DNA of 64,000 nucleotides from GH45 sp046704385 (GCA_046704385.1 JBJKSB010000036.1:1-64000), one strand, 5' to 3'. Counted from the stretch's first letter, positions 16,503 to 25,297 are shown. Translations and numbers: made by a program. Notes: generated from the sequence alone by a model not told the origin.

Positions 16503-17972
16503 ATGAAAATTCATTCGGCAATTTTTATATTAATATTTTGTAAAGTTGGCTTATCGCAGACCATCCCAACTGACAGTCTGTATTTGGGACTAACACCTCC
16601 GGGGGATTCAGCCCTTATATTTGCTCCCGGGATTATTTCGTTGGAAAACAGGTTTGAACAATCCATTGCATTTTCACCCGATGGGCAGGAATTTGCTTTT
16701 GGTACAACAAATACAAATTGGGATAATTTTTCAATTCAGGTTGTTAGGTACAATGGTACGGAATGGAGTACACCGGAAAAGGCACAATTTTTAGGATCAT
16801 CAGGTGATGGGCTTACTCCTATATACTCCTATGATAATTCTAAAGTTTTCTTTACATCATCGAGACCACAATATCCGCCGGTAAATATTTGGATGAGCAA
16901 AAGAACAGATAATGGCTGGACTGATCCGGAAAAAATGAATTCGCCAGTTAGCAGTTCAAGTATTGAATTTGAGGTTTCTGTTTCGGAAAACAATACTTTA
17001 TTTTTTTCATCAAAACGGCCAGGGACATCAGGGGAATTAGATATATACTACTCAAAATTTGAAGATGGGGAATATAAAACTACAGTAAATATGGGGAAGC
17101 CTGTAAACTCTGTAAGAGGAGACGATTGCCCTTTTATCGCGCGTGATGAAAGCTATTTAATTTTCGCCTCCGACAGGGAAGGCGGTTTAGAACCCGATAA
17201 AAGAGACTTATATATAAGTTATAAAAAAGATGATAATACATGGACCAACCCTAAAAATATGGGGCCAACAATAAATACAACAGGATGGGATATGTACCCG
17301 AATGTTTCTCCCGACAATACGTATCTGTTTTTTACAAGAAGAGAAAACTGGCAAAACAGTAAACCTTCTGACATATTTTGGATAAGTGCATCAATAATTG
17401 ACAAATTGAAAAAAACAAACTACACTCCCTATGTTAAATCTGAAATTCCAGACATAACTGATACTATCGGAAATACATTAAATTATACCATCCCTGACAG
17501 TATTTTTTTCGACGATGATGGCAACGAAACACTAACATTCAAAGCATCATTAAAAAATGACAGCGATCTTCCCAAGTTCTTAAGCTTTAATCCACAAACC
17601 AAAACTCTTTCAGGAGTTCTCACTGAGGCCGGGAGTTTTAATATTAAAATTACAGCCACCGATACAGCCGGAGCGAGTGTTTCATGTGTTTTTACGCTAA
17701 CTGTTACACAAGCAACTTTAATTGATGATTTAAATTCGAATAACAATTTGGCAATTTTTCCAAACCCCGCCACAAAATCTATACAAATTAAGGGAACTGA
17801 AAATTTATTAATTGAAGCAAACTATATACTAACCGATCTGAGTGGAAAATTAATTAAACATGGTAACCTCAATTCTGAAACTATTGACATTTATGGATTA
17901 TCAAAAGGGATTTATATGTTTACCCTGCATACCAGCGAAGGAATAATAACAAAAAAAATTTTAGTTGAATAA
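16503..17972 (+). CDS. PD40 propeller protein with cadherin-like domain and T9SS sorting domain
   Basis: Secreted protein of 489 aa. Signal peptide about 1-19 (ending GLSQ). PD40/TolB-like propeller repeats occupy residues 40-300 (SPDGQEFAFGTTN, YDNSKVFFTSSRP, SENNTLFFSSKRPG, RDESYLIFASDREGG, SPDNTYLFFTRRE). A putative Ig/cadherin-like domain follows (about 320-405, including LPKFLSFNPQTKTLSGVLTE). The C-terminus is a T9SS type A domain (AIFPNPATKSIQI, LSKGIYMF, KKILVE). PD40 propellers in this position are usually protein- or carbohydrate-binding; no enzyme motif is visible. It is divergent from the HTH membrane protein and closely followed by the DUF3795-like gene. Confidence 0.82.
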   Translation: MKIHSAIFILIFCKVGLSQTIPTDSLYLGLTPPGDSALIFAPGIISLENRFEQSIAFSPDGQEFAFGTTNTNWDNFSIQVVRYNGTEWSTPEKAQFLGSSGDGLTPIYSYDNSKVFFTSSRPQYPPVNIWMSKRTDNGWTDPEKMNSPVSSSSIEFEVSVSENNTLFFSSKRPGTSGELDIYYSKFEDGEYKTTVNMGKPVNSVRGDDCPFIARDESYLIFASDREGGLEPDKRDLYISYKKDDNTWTNPKNMGPTINTTGWDMYPNVSPDNTYLFFTRRENWQNSKPSDIFWISASIIDKLKKTNYTPYVKSEIPDITDTIGNTLNYTIPDSIFFDDDGNETLTFKASLKNDSDLPKFLSFNPQTKTLSGVLTEAGSFNIKITATDTAGASVSCVFTLTVTQATLIDDLNSNNNLAIFPNPATKSIQIKGTENLLIEANYILTDLSGKLIKHGNLNSETIDIYGLSKGIYMFTLHTSEGIITKKILVE

Positions 17973-18027
17973 ACCATGCAATTATAAAATATAGAATTTA
18001 TAGGAACTACTAACCAAACTTTTAATT

Positions 18028-18648
18028 ATGAGTACAAATGATAACAATTGCAGACGTACATTTTTAAAAAAATGCGTGGCATTAACAGCCGGAGCTTCTT
18101 TGATAGGCTCAAGCATCAAACTTATGGCTAATCCTGCCGACGAATGGAGATGGGTTGGATATTGTGGCCTGAAGTGCGACAATACCTGCTCCTGGTATAA
18201 TAATAATCAATGCCCAAGTTGTAAATCGATTACTTATAACTGTACGGTACAACATTGTGCAAAAGCAAAGGAAATTCCCACCTGTGCTCATTGCACCGAA
18301 CTGGATACCTGCGATGATCAATTTTGGGTTAACAATCCCAAACAATATGAAGCTATCAAGGAGTTAAGGGATAGTTTAGCGACCACCAGTATTAATAAGC
18401 GTACAAAAATTGAACAGGATATACTGATATTCCCGAATCCGGCTCAAGATTATTTAAAGATTCAAAACCAACAAAATTATATTTTTAATTATGAATTGGT
18501 TAATATAAACGGGCAGATTCTTAAAACGGGGACCATTGATAATAAGGAACTCACCGTTAACATTTCTGATCTAAAACCCGGTAATTATCTGTTTAAACTG
18601 ATTAGAAATAAAAATGTATTTCAAATTCAAAAAATACTAAAATTATAA
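18028..18648 (+). CDS. DUF3795-like cysteine-rich protein with twin-arginine leader and T9SS sorting domain
   Basis: Protein of 206 aa. The leader has a twin-arginine motif, CRRTFLKK (8-15), before a modest hydrophobic stretch ending KLMA near residue 34. Residues 44-100 contain ten cysteines (C46, C50, C54, C62, C65, C72, C77, C86, C89, C95) in the pattern of DUF3795, starting YCGLKC and including CPSC and CAHC; metal or cluster binding is likely. The last about 75 residues form a T9SS type A domain (ILIFPNPAQDYLKI ... LKPGNYLFKL). DUF3795 proteins are usually cytoplasmic, so surface display of this domain, apparently via Tat plus T9SS, is unusual. Confidence 0.75.
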   Translation: MSTNDNNCRRTFLKKCVALTAGASLIGSSIKLMANPADEWRWVGYCGLKCDNTCSWYNNNQCPSCKSITYNCTVQHCAKAKEIPTCAHCTELDTCDDQFWVNNPKQYEAIKELRDSLATTSINKRTKIEQDILIFPNPAQDYLKIQNQQNYIFNYELVNINGQILKTGTIDNKELTVNISDLKPGNYLFKLIRNKNVFQIQKILKL

Positions 18649-18656
18649 CTTCATAG

Positions 18657-18860
18657 TTTTGTAGATATCTTCCCAATTTCGGGCTGCAAGGCATTGTACA
18701 ATATGTGTTTAATTATGTAAGATATGTTAGAAATGCCTCAGCCGGTAATTCAATTAACAAAAGAATAATACCAAATCGGGTTCGAAATAAAATATTTGAA
18801 CCGGTTAAAGAATACCTTAGTAATCTAAAATTTCGTAAATTGTATCTGTTTAAATATTAG
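18657..18860 (+). pseudogene. 5'-truncated duplicate of the DUF1566 gene end
   Basis: An open frame without a start codon whose part at 18677-18757 aligns without gaps to 14686-14766 of the DUF1566 gene (81 nt, roughly 80% identical by eye). The encoded YVFNYVRYVRNASAGNSI corresponds to YVFNYVRCVRDASSGNSI. The frame then runs to a TAG at 18858-18860 with a tail (KIFEPVKEYLSNLKF) unlike the sorting domain of the intact gene. It is most simply a remnant of a second DUF1566 gene. Confidence 0.7.
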
Positions 18861-18887
18861 CAACATATATTCAAATAATTAAGCAGG

Positions 18888-19601
18888 ATGAAAAAACTCA
18901 GGTATTTTGTAGTCGTTTTGCTTTTGACTATTCCGGGTTGTTCAAAAAAGGACCAACACAATAACACACTGACAGATATTGACGGCAATATTTACAAAAC
19001 CGTAACTATTGGGGATCAGACATGGATGGCTGAAAATCTCAGGGCGATACATTACCCCAATGGCACCGAAATAACCTTAGTTGCCGACAGTAGTTCGTGG
19101 ATAAACTTAAATAACCAGTACCAACGCGCAGCATATTGCTTTTACAATAACAACGCCAATGGTGAAGCCACTACTTATGGGGCACTATATACTTATAACG
19201 CAGCCAAAAACGCCTGCCCCACCGGATGGCACTTGCCTGACGATGAAGAATGGAAAACTCTGGAAATGTTTGTTGGGATGAGCCGGGAAGAAGCAGACAA
19301 AACAGGTTGGCGCGGAACCGACGAAGGCTTGAAACTAAAATCGACCAGTGGCTGGCAAGGTGATGGGAATGGCACGGATGCTTTTGGTTTTTCTGCATTG
19401 CCAGGCGGATACCACGATGGTATAACAGGTGATTGTACAAGTTGTCGTGGTTACTTTGGCTATTTTTGGTGTAGTACCAGTTCCGGTTTAAACTATACCT
19501 TCTACAGAAAATTGTACTATTATCCCAACCAGATTGGTCGCTTCGAGAGCGACAGCATCTATTTAACGGATGGATACAATATCCGCTGCATTAAAGATTA
19601 G
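18888..19601 (+). CDS. FISUMP-domain lipoprotein
   Basis: Lipoprotein of 237 aa. Signal peptide with lipobox TIPGC, lipidated Cys18. The rest is the Fibrobacter succinogenes major paralogous (FISUMP) domain: TDIDGNIYKTVTIGDQTWMA, ENLRAIHYPNG, YNAAKNACPTGWHLPDDEEW, FSALPGGY and the ending YNIRCIKD. The domain is structurally related to Lcl/DUF1566 and C-type-lectin-like folds, so the gene fits the group of surface-binding proteins beginning at 13559. It is probably tethered to the outer membrane. Ligand unknown. Confidence 0.85.
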   Translation: MKKLRYFVVVLLLTIPGCSKKDQHNNTLTDIDGNIYKTVTIGDQTWMAENLRAIHYPNGTEITLVADSSSWINLNNQYQRAAYCFYNNNANGEATTYGALYTYNAAKNACPTGWHLPDDEEWKTLEMFVGMSREEADKTGWRGTDEGLKLKSTSGWQGDGNGTDAFGFSALPGGYHDGITGDCTSCRGYFGYFWCSTSSGLNYTFYRKLYYYPNQIGRFESDSIYLTDGYNIRCIKD

Positions 19602-19826
19602 ATCCATGGCTGATATATCTGCTAAAGATTTGAATCTGTAATCCGGCTGGCTGCCAAAATCGGGGTAAGGATCACTAAACCTGATCCGACTTATAATTTG
19701 GTTAGTAAAGCACCGGCATTATATAAAAAAATTACTAAAATGGTCCAGAATAAAAGTTATCAGAAATGAAGTCCGTTTTTCGGTGAGAAATTAGGAATTG
19801 TCCGATTAAAAAATGTAGTTTTAAAT

Positions 19827-20858
19827 ATGGATAATTTTGATGAATATATTCGGCAAGGTGAACCAAACAAAGCTGAAAAAGCAAAAGTGTGGAAAACTGC
19901 TATCGGCTTACAACAAATAGATGGGCTAAAACCTTCTGACTATTTGATCGAAACTGCCAGGCAAAACATTGAAGGCAACATTTCTATTGATGAGGTAAAA
20001 CTGCGAATTGATAGTTATTATAAACAACACCCTGCAAAAGACACAGAAAACCGAACCGAGGAAGCTGACAAAGTTTCGGCACAAATCACGGAAATATTGA
20101 CCGAACAAACCTTTACATTTTCACCTATCGAATACCTTACCATTCATAAAAGGCTATTTCAAAATATCTACAGCCACGCAGGCAAAATACGTGATTATAA
20201 TATAACTAAACAAGAATGGGTTTTAAATGGTGAAACGGTTTTGTATGGGAGTGCCGAGAGCTTGAAAGCTACTTTGGAATACGATTTTGAACAAGAAAAA
20301 AAATTTAGTTACAAAGGTTTAGGCCAATATGAAATTATAGAACACATAGCGCACTTTATTAGCTATTTATGGCAAATCCACATTTTTGGAGAGGGCAACA
20401 CAAGAACCACAGCCATTTTTTTAATCAAATATCTTCGTAAACTTGGTTTTAAAGAAGCAAACAACGATTTGTTTGCAGAACATTCGTCGTATTTTCGCAA
20501 TGCACTTGTGCGAGCCAACTACGAAGATTTATCAAAAGGTATTCATAAAACAGAAAAATTTCTTATTTGCTTTCTTTCAAATTTATTGCTTGGTGAAAAT
20601 CATTTGCTGAAAAACCGAGAAATACATGTTCAATATTCTGACACTGCAAAAATGCATAATGACACTGTAAAAAAGCAAAATGACACTGTATTTTATTTGA
20701 TAAAGCATAACAACAAAATTACAGCATCCGAAATTAGCGAACGATTAAAGATAAGTTTAAGTACAGCAAAACGGAAAATAAAAGAACTTAAAGCAAAAGG
20801 AAAAATAGAACGTATTGGAAGCGACAAGACCGGACACTGGAAAACTATTGAACAATGA
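19827..20858 (+). CDS. Fic family protein with N-terminal inhibitory helix and C-terminal winged-helix
   Basis: Fic-domain protein of 343 aa. Residues 38-66 (SDYLIETARQNIEGNISIDE) resemble a VbhA-type antitoxin helix: Glu49-Gly50 match the inhibitory (S/T)xxxE(G/N) motif, but Arg45 replaces Ser/Thr. The Fic core has HIFGEGNTRTTA at 185-196. His185, Phe187, Gly190, Asn191 and Arg193 of HxFxxGNxR are kept, whereas the usual G at position 8 is Thr192 and the second Arg is Ala196. After an asparagine/threonine-rich linker with three NDT-like repeats (about 272-290), a helix-turn-helix lies at 295-335 (ITASEISERLKISLSTAKRK). Fic enzymes transfer AMP or another phosphate-containing group to proteins. 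The HTH suggests autoregulation. Target unknown. Confidence 0.85.
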   Translation: MDNFDEYIRQGEPNKAEKAKVWKTAIGLQQIDGLKPSDYLIETARQNIEGNISIDEVKLRIDSYYKQHPAKDTENRTEEADKVSAQITEILTEQTFTFSPIEYLTIHKRLFQNIYSHAGKIRDYNITKQEWVLNGETVLYGSAESLKATLEYDFEQEKKFSYKGLGQYEIIEHIAHFISYLWQIHIFGEGNTRTTAIFLIKYLRKLGFKEANNDLFAEHSSYFRNALVRANYEDLSKGIHKTEKFLICFLSNLLLGENHLLKNREIHVQYSDTAKMHNDTVKKQNDTVFYLIKHNNKITASEISERLKISLSTAKRKIKELKAKGKIERIGSDKTGHWKTIEQ

Positions 20859-21093
20859 CAATAGATTTCAAGACAGTAAGACAAAATATCGGGTGGTAAC
20901 AAACCCTGATGCGCAATGGCAAATCTAAACTCAAGGTTTTTTTAACAAATAAACTTGATGCTATTTGAAATGAGATACTGGTAAATTAACTTTCAACTTA
21001 ATCCGGCACCCAAAATGCATAGTCAAGGAAGAAAAATAGTAGTAAAATATCATTATATTTCATCAAAATTACATAATATAAAAATCTTAACCC

Positions 21094-21540
21094 ATGAAAG
21101 ACTGGCAAACTGTAATAACCTTTATTCAACCTCATGAAGCACATATGGCCAAAGGAGTTTTGGAATCGGAAGGGATTGAAACTATGATTCGTGATGATAT
21201 GACTGCCCAGGTTAAAAATTTTTATTCGAATGCTATTCGCGGAGTTAAAGTTTTAACGAAAAAAGACGATTTAGAGGGGGCTGTAAGAATTCTTAAGAGA
21301 GGGGGATTTATTACTGAAAATGCAAAGAAAGAAAAAACAGAGACATTCGTTTTAGCTTCAAAAGATGAAATGGGTACGTGCCCATATTGCGCCTCCGACA
21401 ACATCAGTAAAGCAAGACAGATAAGTATTATTTCGATTATCGGAGTATTTTTATTCCATGCTTTTTTACCGATTTTCAAAACCTATTATCAATGCTTCGG
21501 TTGTGATAAACGATGGAAATTTAAAGTAAAAAAAATATAA
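21094..21540 (+). CDS. DUF2007-domain protein with membrane-spanning zinc ribbon
   Basis: Protein of 148 aa. Residues 1-72 match DUF2007 (putative signal-transducing domain): WQTVITFIQPHEAHMAKGVL, ESEGIETMIRDD, GVKVLTKKDDLEGAVRIL. The C-terminal part holds a CPYC (near 108-111) and a CFGC (near 138-141) flanking a hydrophobic helix (ISIISIIGVFLFHAFLPIF), forming a zinc ribbon split by a membrane or buried helix. The neighbours, a DUF3592-like protein and a DUF2834 protein, are also small membrane proteins. Function unknown. Confidence 0.75.
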   Translation: MKDWQTVITFIQPHEAHMAKGVLESEGIETMIRDDMTAQVKNFYSNAIRGVKVLTKKDDLEGAVRILKRGGFITENAKKEKTETFVLASKDEMGTCPYCASDNISKARQISIISIIGVFLFHAFLPIFKTYYQCFGCDKRWKFKVKKI

Positions 21541-21601
21541 TGACTATCGCCAACGTTATATAGTAATTAAAGCAACAAATTATTAACCTAAAATTAATTA
21601 T

Positions 21602-22219
21602 ATGACTGCCGCAAAACGAAAAACCATCCTTATTGCTCTTACCGGTTTGGCGATTGTATTAACATCGGTAACGCTTTTTGCATTTTATAACAGCACGGTT
21701 ACCGTATTTACAACAGGAAAAATAATTGATGTTAAAAAACTCAAACTTTCAAAAATTAAAGGTCGTTTAGATGAAATAACATATGTGTATTCAGTAAATG
21801 GAAAAGATTATGCCTGTAAACAAAGCGTTGGAGTGCGTTTCCCCAGGCAGTCCATTGGCAACAGAGTTAAGGTTGAATATAAAAAAAAGAACCCTGAACA
21901 AAGTGAAGCTACTGGTTTTTATTTGGATTTTAAAAACTCGGATAATCGGGTTGAATTCCATGCAGCTAAAAAGTACGGATACCACAATATAGAATTAATT
22001 AACGATTTATATTTTTATACAAACTATGCTGATAGCGGAAAAGTAATTGAACGAATAGTAGGGAAATACACCATATACAATGACACTTTATATGTTACTC
22101 CCTATAATATCGGAATTGAAAATAAATATCGAAAATTAAAATATGTTTTAGTGGAAACACCTGACAGAGCCAGACGGTTTGGTATTAAAAATGTATCAAA
22201 CAGCAGGATTTTCCAGTAA
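21602..22219 (+). CDS. DUF3592-like membrane-anchored hypothetical protein
   Basis: Protein of 205 aa with a single N-terminal membrane helix (about 9-29). Residues 35-100 have the layout of DUF3592 domains: TTGKIIDVKKLKL, then ITYVYSVNGKDYACKQSV, then GNRVKVEYKKKNPEQSEA. The remaining about 100 residues (from YHNIELINDLYFYTNY) are beta-rich and unlike anything I recognise. It follows the DUF2007 gene by 61 nt in the same direction. Confidence 0.6.
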   Translation: MTAAKRKTILIALTGLAIVLTSVTLFAFYNSTVTVFTTGKIIDVKKLKLSKIKGRLDEITYVYSVNGKDYACKQSVGVRFPRQSIGNRVKVEYKKKNPEQSEATGFYLDFKNSDNRVEFHAAKKYGYHNIELINDLYFYTNYADSGKVIERIVGKYTIYNDTLYVTPYNIGIENKYRKLKYVLVETPDRARRFGIKNVSNSRIFQ

Positions 22220-22361
22220 TTTGAAGCGAAAAAAATCATAATAAAATATAAATGGACGATAAGCAAATCTGCATTAATTACTGCCTTTTGCCGAGGCTAT
22301 CATGCGACTAAAAACATACACTTTGCATGGGCATTTGTTAAATAAACCAAAAACTATAACC

Positions 22362-22685
22362 ATGAAAAATTTAAAATTAGTTTACCTTTTACTATTTATT
22401 GTGGGTTCCATAATACCGACCTACTTTTTTATTCAATTTTTGAATGAAAATAACTTAGACCCCAATGCCTTTATACACGGAGTTTTTGGAACGAATCCCG
22501 CAGCAAATTTTGGTTCCCAGGTTTTTATCAGCGTGGCGGTATTTTGGGTATTTATGTTTTTTGAATCAAAAGGAAAACATCTCATAAGGAATATTCTGCT
22601 TATGATTTTGACCTTTGTGGTTGGGTTAAGTTCTTCACTACCCTTGTATTTATATTTAAGAGAAAAGGGGAAACAAAATAGTTAA
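22362..22685 (+). CDS. DUF2834 family small membrane protein
   Basis: Membrane protein of 107 aa with three hydrophobic segments (about 4-24, 47-64, 74-96) and the DUF2834 pattern LVYLLLFIVGSIIPTYFFIQ, FLNENNLDPNAFI, then the GTNPAANFGSQVFISVAVFW region. I chose ATG 22362 (MKNLKLVYL): the longer frame from 22302 adds a polar N-terminus not expected in this family. Role unknown; the family is found widely as a stand-alone membrane protein. Confidence 0.75.
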   Translation: MKNLKLVYLLLFIVGSIIPTYFFIQFLNENNLDPNAFIHGVFGTNPAANFGSQVFISVAVFWVFMFFESKGKHLIRNILLMILTFVVGLSSSLPLYLYLREKGKQNS

Positions 22686-22730
22686 ATAATGAATAAACAA
22701 CGGTTTGCAAATAAATAGCACTCCTAAATA

Positions 22731-22859
22731 ATGATAAAACTATCCTTTTATAATACCATAAGCAGAATTTTATTTTTAATAATTACCCCGGTTTTTTCCA
22801 GAATATTAAATTTGTATGGAATAGAAAAACTTATCGGCCTTATTGTATTAATTAACTAA
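22731..22859 (+). CDS. Possible small hydrophobic peptide (42 aa)
   Basis: A 42-codon frame starting ATG at 22731 and encoding a mostly hydrophobic peptide (MIKLSFYNTISRILFLIITP and a second half rich in Ile/Leu). It may be a small membrane protein or the debris of a longer gene. No homologue recognised; support is weak. Confidence 0.2.
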   Translation: MIKLSFYNTISRILFLIITPVFSRILNLYGIEKLIGLIVLIN

Positions 22860-22955
22860 CAATTATAACTATATTTTACAATTTTGAACTTTCAACTATA
22901 ATGCCTTGTGCAATTTGTAAGGAAAAAATAAATCATCATGTGGTCCAAATGGATA

Positions 22956-23633
22956 TTAATTCGGTTGGGCAGGCTCACGGCATTCAATCACTCTCCAGTT
23001 CTTTTTCCCGGAAAGTTTCAATAAACGCCTGTCGGGATTAATACATACAGGATGACCTACAATACTCAGGGCAAACCTGTCATCCCACGAATCCCCATAA
23101 AACCAGGCATCCGGTAATTCCACTTTATGCTGAAGGCAATATTCCCGAATCTGTATTTCCTTTTCGTCATCAATGCAAACCGGCCCGTCGGGATTGCCTG
23201 TATAATAACCTTTTTCAATTTCCGGGTTGGAACAAATATAATCGTCGAAATTTAAAAATTCTGCAATGGGTTTTACAATGAAGGTGAGTGCGGCAGAAAG
23301 CATTACTATTTTGCCGCCATTCTTTCGGTGTTTATTAATCTCCTCCTTTATTTCAGGTCGTACAAAAGAAATAAGCAAATCATCAACCACATCGCCGGTA
23401 AATTCCTGCATAAACTTTGCTTCGGTACCCTTTAGCCATTTAATCATCGATAATGAGGAGCTTAGACTGCTTTTGATTTTTAATTTGTATAAAATGGAAA
23501 GCCAGTAAGCTTTTAATAATTCGCCTCGCGACATTACCCCTTTCCGGTAACATTCTTTAATAAGGATTCTTCCGCTGTTTACAGCCAGAATGGTTTCATC
23601 AAGGTCAAAAAAAGCGATGTAGGTTTTATGCAT
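22956..23633 (-). CDS. HAD-IB family hydrolase
   Basis: Phosphatase-like protein of 225 aa. Motif I is FFDLDETIL (nucleophile Asp10, acid/base Asp12), motif II is VMLSAALT, and motif IV is the YGDSWDDRFAL acidic loop. The helical cap and length fit the HAD-IB subfamily (SerB and phosphatidylglycerophosphatase C-like). The start lies 6 nt after the lipid-kinase gene, and PlsC precedes that, so a phospholipid or lysophospholipid phosphatase role is the best contextual guess. Phosphoserine phosphatase is the alternative. Confidence 0.85.
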   Translation of the reverse strand: MHKTYIAFFDLDETILAVNSGRILIKECYRKGVMSRGELLKAYWLSILYKLKIKSSLSSSLSMIKWLKGTEAKFMQEFTGDVVDDLLISFVRPEIKEEINKHRKNGGKIVMLSAALTFIVKPIAEFLNFDDYICSNPEIEKGYYTGNPDGPVCIDDEKEIQIREYCLQHKVELPDAWFYGDSWDDRFALSIVGHPVCINPDRRLLKLSGKKNWRVIECREPAQPN

Positions 23634-23639
23634 TCAATT

Positions 23640-24569
23640 TCAATTTGAACCCCCAAAAAAATGGTCTCCGTAAGGATTATAGATGATGGTTAATTTTCCC
23701 GGTAACAGATCAATCTCAAATCGGGTATCGAAAAACAATTCTCCATCCAGGTGATATGCCGATTCCTTATTCACCTCAATAACCATTCTATTGGTAGTAT
23801 AATAGGTCACTTTTTTATGCCCCAGATGTGTTCCTTTAGGTACTTTCAATAAAATATTTAGACGCTCAGGCAGGCTAACCTTTGCAACCATGCAAACATC
23901 GAATAATCCGTCGTCTGCTATTGCTTTGGGTGTAACAAAATAGCCACCTGCAAATCTTCTCCCGATTGAAATGGTATTCATAAAACCCAGAGTTTCGTGC
24001 ATGGTTCCATTGGTTGACGTTCTAAAGATTCTTTCCCGGTAAAACAGCAGATTTTTTAAAATGTGCCACACATAAAGGTTTTTGCTTCGCTCTTTAACCT
24101 GGTCGGGAGTAATATAATTTTCAGAGGCTACCTGTGCATCAAATCCCAGTCCCATTCCGTTAAAGAACAAATTTCCGTTACAACGGCCAACGTCAAGTTT
24201 TCGGGTATTTGCTTCAAAGAAAATATTCCAGTCTTTTTCGGTAAACCGCTCATTCTCACCAATAATTTGAGCAAAATCATTTCCGGTTCCGGCAGGAATT
24301 AGCCCTACGATAACTTCAGGAAATTCACTTAAGGCACTTCCCACTTCGTTAAAAGTTCCGTCGCCACCTATGGCAACAATTGTTTTAAAACCCTGCTCAG
24401 CAAGTTCTTTAGCCAGTATCTTGGCATGGTTTTTCTTTTCCGTTCGGACCAGTCGTGCATCAATATTTCTTTTTCTCAACTGGGAAATTAATTCCTTTTC
24501 AACTTCAAGTGGATAACCGCTTCCGGCAACAGGATTTATAATAAATGCCCATTGAGTAGAATTTTCCAT
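23640..24569 (-). CDS. Diacylglycerol kinase family / YegS-like lipid kinase
   Basis: Enzyme of 309 aa with the DAGK catalytic domain: INPVAGSG (11-18), the nucleotide-binding GGDGTFNEV (68-76), IPAGTGNDFAQ, and a C-terminal beta-domain ending with the YHLDGE motif. Members phosphorylate diacylglycerol or related lipids at the inner face of the membrane. It lies 2 nt after PlsC and 6 nt before the HAD hydrolase, a tight operon. The exact lipid substrate is not deducible; sphingoid bases are possible in Bacteroidota, which make sphingolipids. Confidence 0.9.
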   Translation of the reverse strand: MENSTQWAFIINPVAGSGYPLEVEKELISQLRKRNIDARLVRTEKKNHAKILAKELAEQGFKTIVAIGGDGTFNEVGSALSEFPEVIVGLIPAGTGNDFAQIIGENERFTEKDWNIFFEANTRKLDVGRCNGNLFFNGMGLGFDAQVASENYITPDQVKERSKNLYVWHILKNLLFYRERIFRTSTNGTMHETLGFMNTISIGRRFAGGYFVTPKAIADDGLFDVCMVAKVSLPERLNILLKVPKGTHLGHKKVTYYTTNRMVIEVNKESAYHLDGELFFDTRFEIDLLPGKLTIIYNPYGDHFFGGSN

Positions 24570-24571
24570 AA

Positions 24572-25297
24572 TTATGCAGTTTTATACGATGGTAATACCG
24601 ATTCAATTCGTGACTGAACCCGGCTTATTATTTCATTGTCGGATAATTCTTTCAATTCAGAATAAAACATGGGTTCATGAATTTTAACTGTCAACCTTGC
24701 CCGATATCTGAAATAAAAACGATTTTTGGGCTTAAATTCATAAAAACCGATAAGACTGACTGGTAGAATGTCAAGTTCACTTGCTTTTAAAACGTGTAGA
24801 AACCCTTTTCTGAATTTGCTTAATTCCCCGGTGATAGTTCTTGTCCCTTCCGGAAAAATTGCCACTGTGTGATTATTGGTATTTTTAATCAGACCGTTAA
24901 CCATTTCCTTAGTATTTCTCAGATCGGTTGTTTTCATCGGAACATAATTTATCCCCCGTAACACCGTCCCAAAAATTGGTATTTTAACCAAATACTCTTT
25001 CCCAAACCAGGCAACTCCCGGAAAAATCGACATAATTCCCAAGATATCGAACAAACTGGTATGATTCGCCATTAAAATGTACTTTTTCCCTTTAATACAG
25101 TTTGCTAACCCTTCAGTATGAAGACGTTTGCCAATAAGCATAAATGATCCGCGGGCCCATAGGTAATTAACTGCATTCTTGGCTTTTTCCCACTTTAACA
25201 CATAAAAAAGCAGGCTAAATAAAACACTGGCGATAGTCAAAAAATATAAAAACATATAAGCCAGAACCGTGTATAAAAAATTAGGAGCATTCTTCAT
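24572..25297 (-). CDS. 1-acyl-glycerol-3-phosphate acyltransferase (PlsC-like)
   Basis: Membrane-bound acyltransferase of 241 aa. An N-terminal membrane helix (about 8-34) precedes the four acyltransferase blocks: NHTSLFD (78-84, catalytic His79 and Asp84), a GINYVPM block, FPEGTR (148-153) and VSLIGFYEF. It converts lysophosphatidic acid to phosphatidic acid or acylates a related lysolipid. It is the first gene of a three-gene minus-strand operon with a lipid kinase and an HAD phosphatase, which suggests phospholipid synthesis or recycling. Confidence 0.9.
   Translation of the reverse strand: MKNAPNFLYTVLAYMFLYFLTIASVLFSLLFYVLKWEKAKNAVNYLWARGSFMLIGKRLHTEGLANCIKGKKYILMANHTSLFDILGIMSIFPGVAWFGKEYLVKIPIFGTVLRGINYVPMKTTDLRNTKEMVNGLIKNTNNHTVAIFPEGTRTITGELSKFRKGFLHVLKASELDILPVSLIGFYEFKPKNRFYFRYRARLTVKIHEPMFYSELKELSDNEIISRVQSRIESVLPSYKTA

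Noticed and set aside
22302..22685. Longer DUF2834 reading frame from 22302
   Set aside because: The extra 20 residues are polar and unlike the family start. ATG 22362 gives the usual N-terminus.
22901..23041. Short frame starting MPCAICKEKINHHVV, resembling the start of a zinc-finger protein
   Set aside because: It is only about 46 codons, and 86 nt of it are antisense to the clearly real HAD hydrolase gene. The CxxC and HH residues are probably chance.
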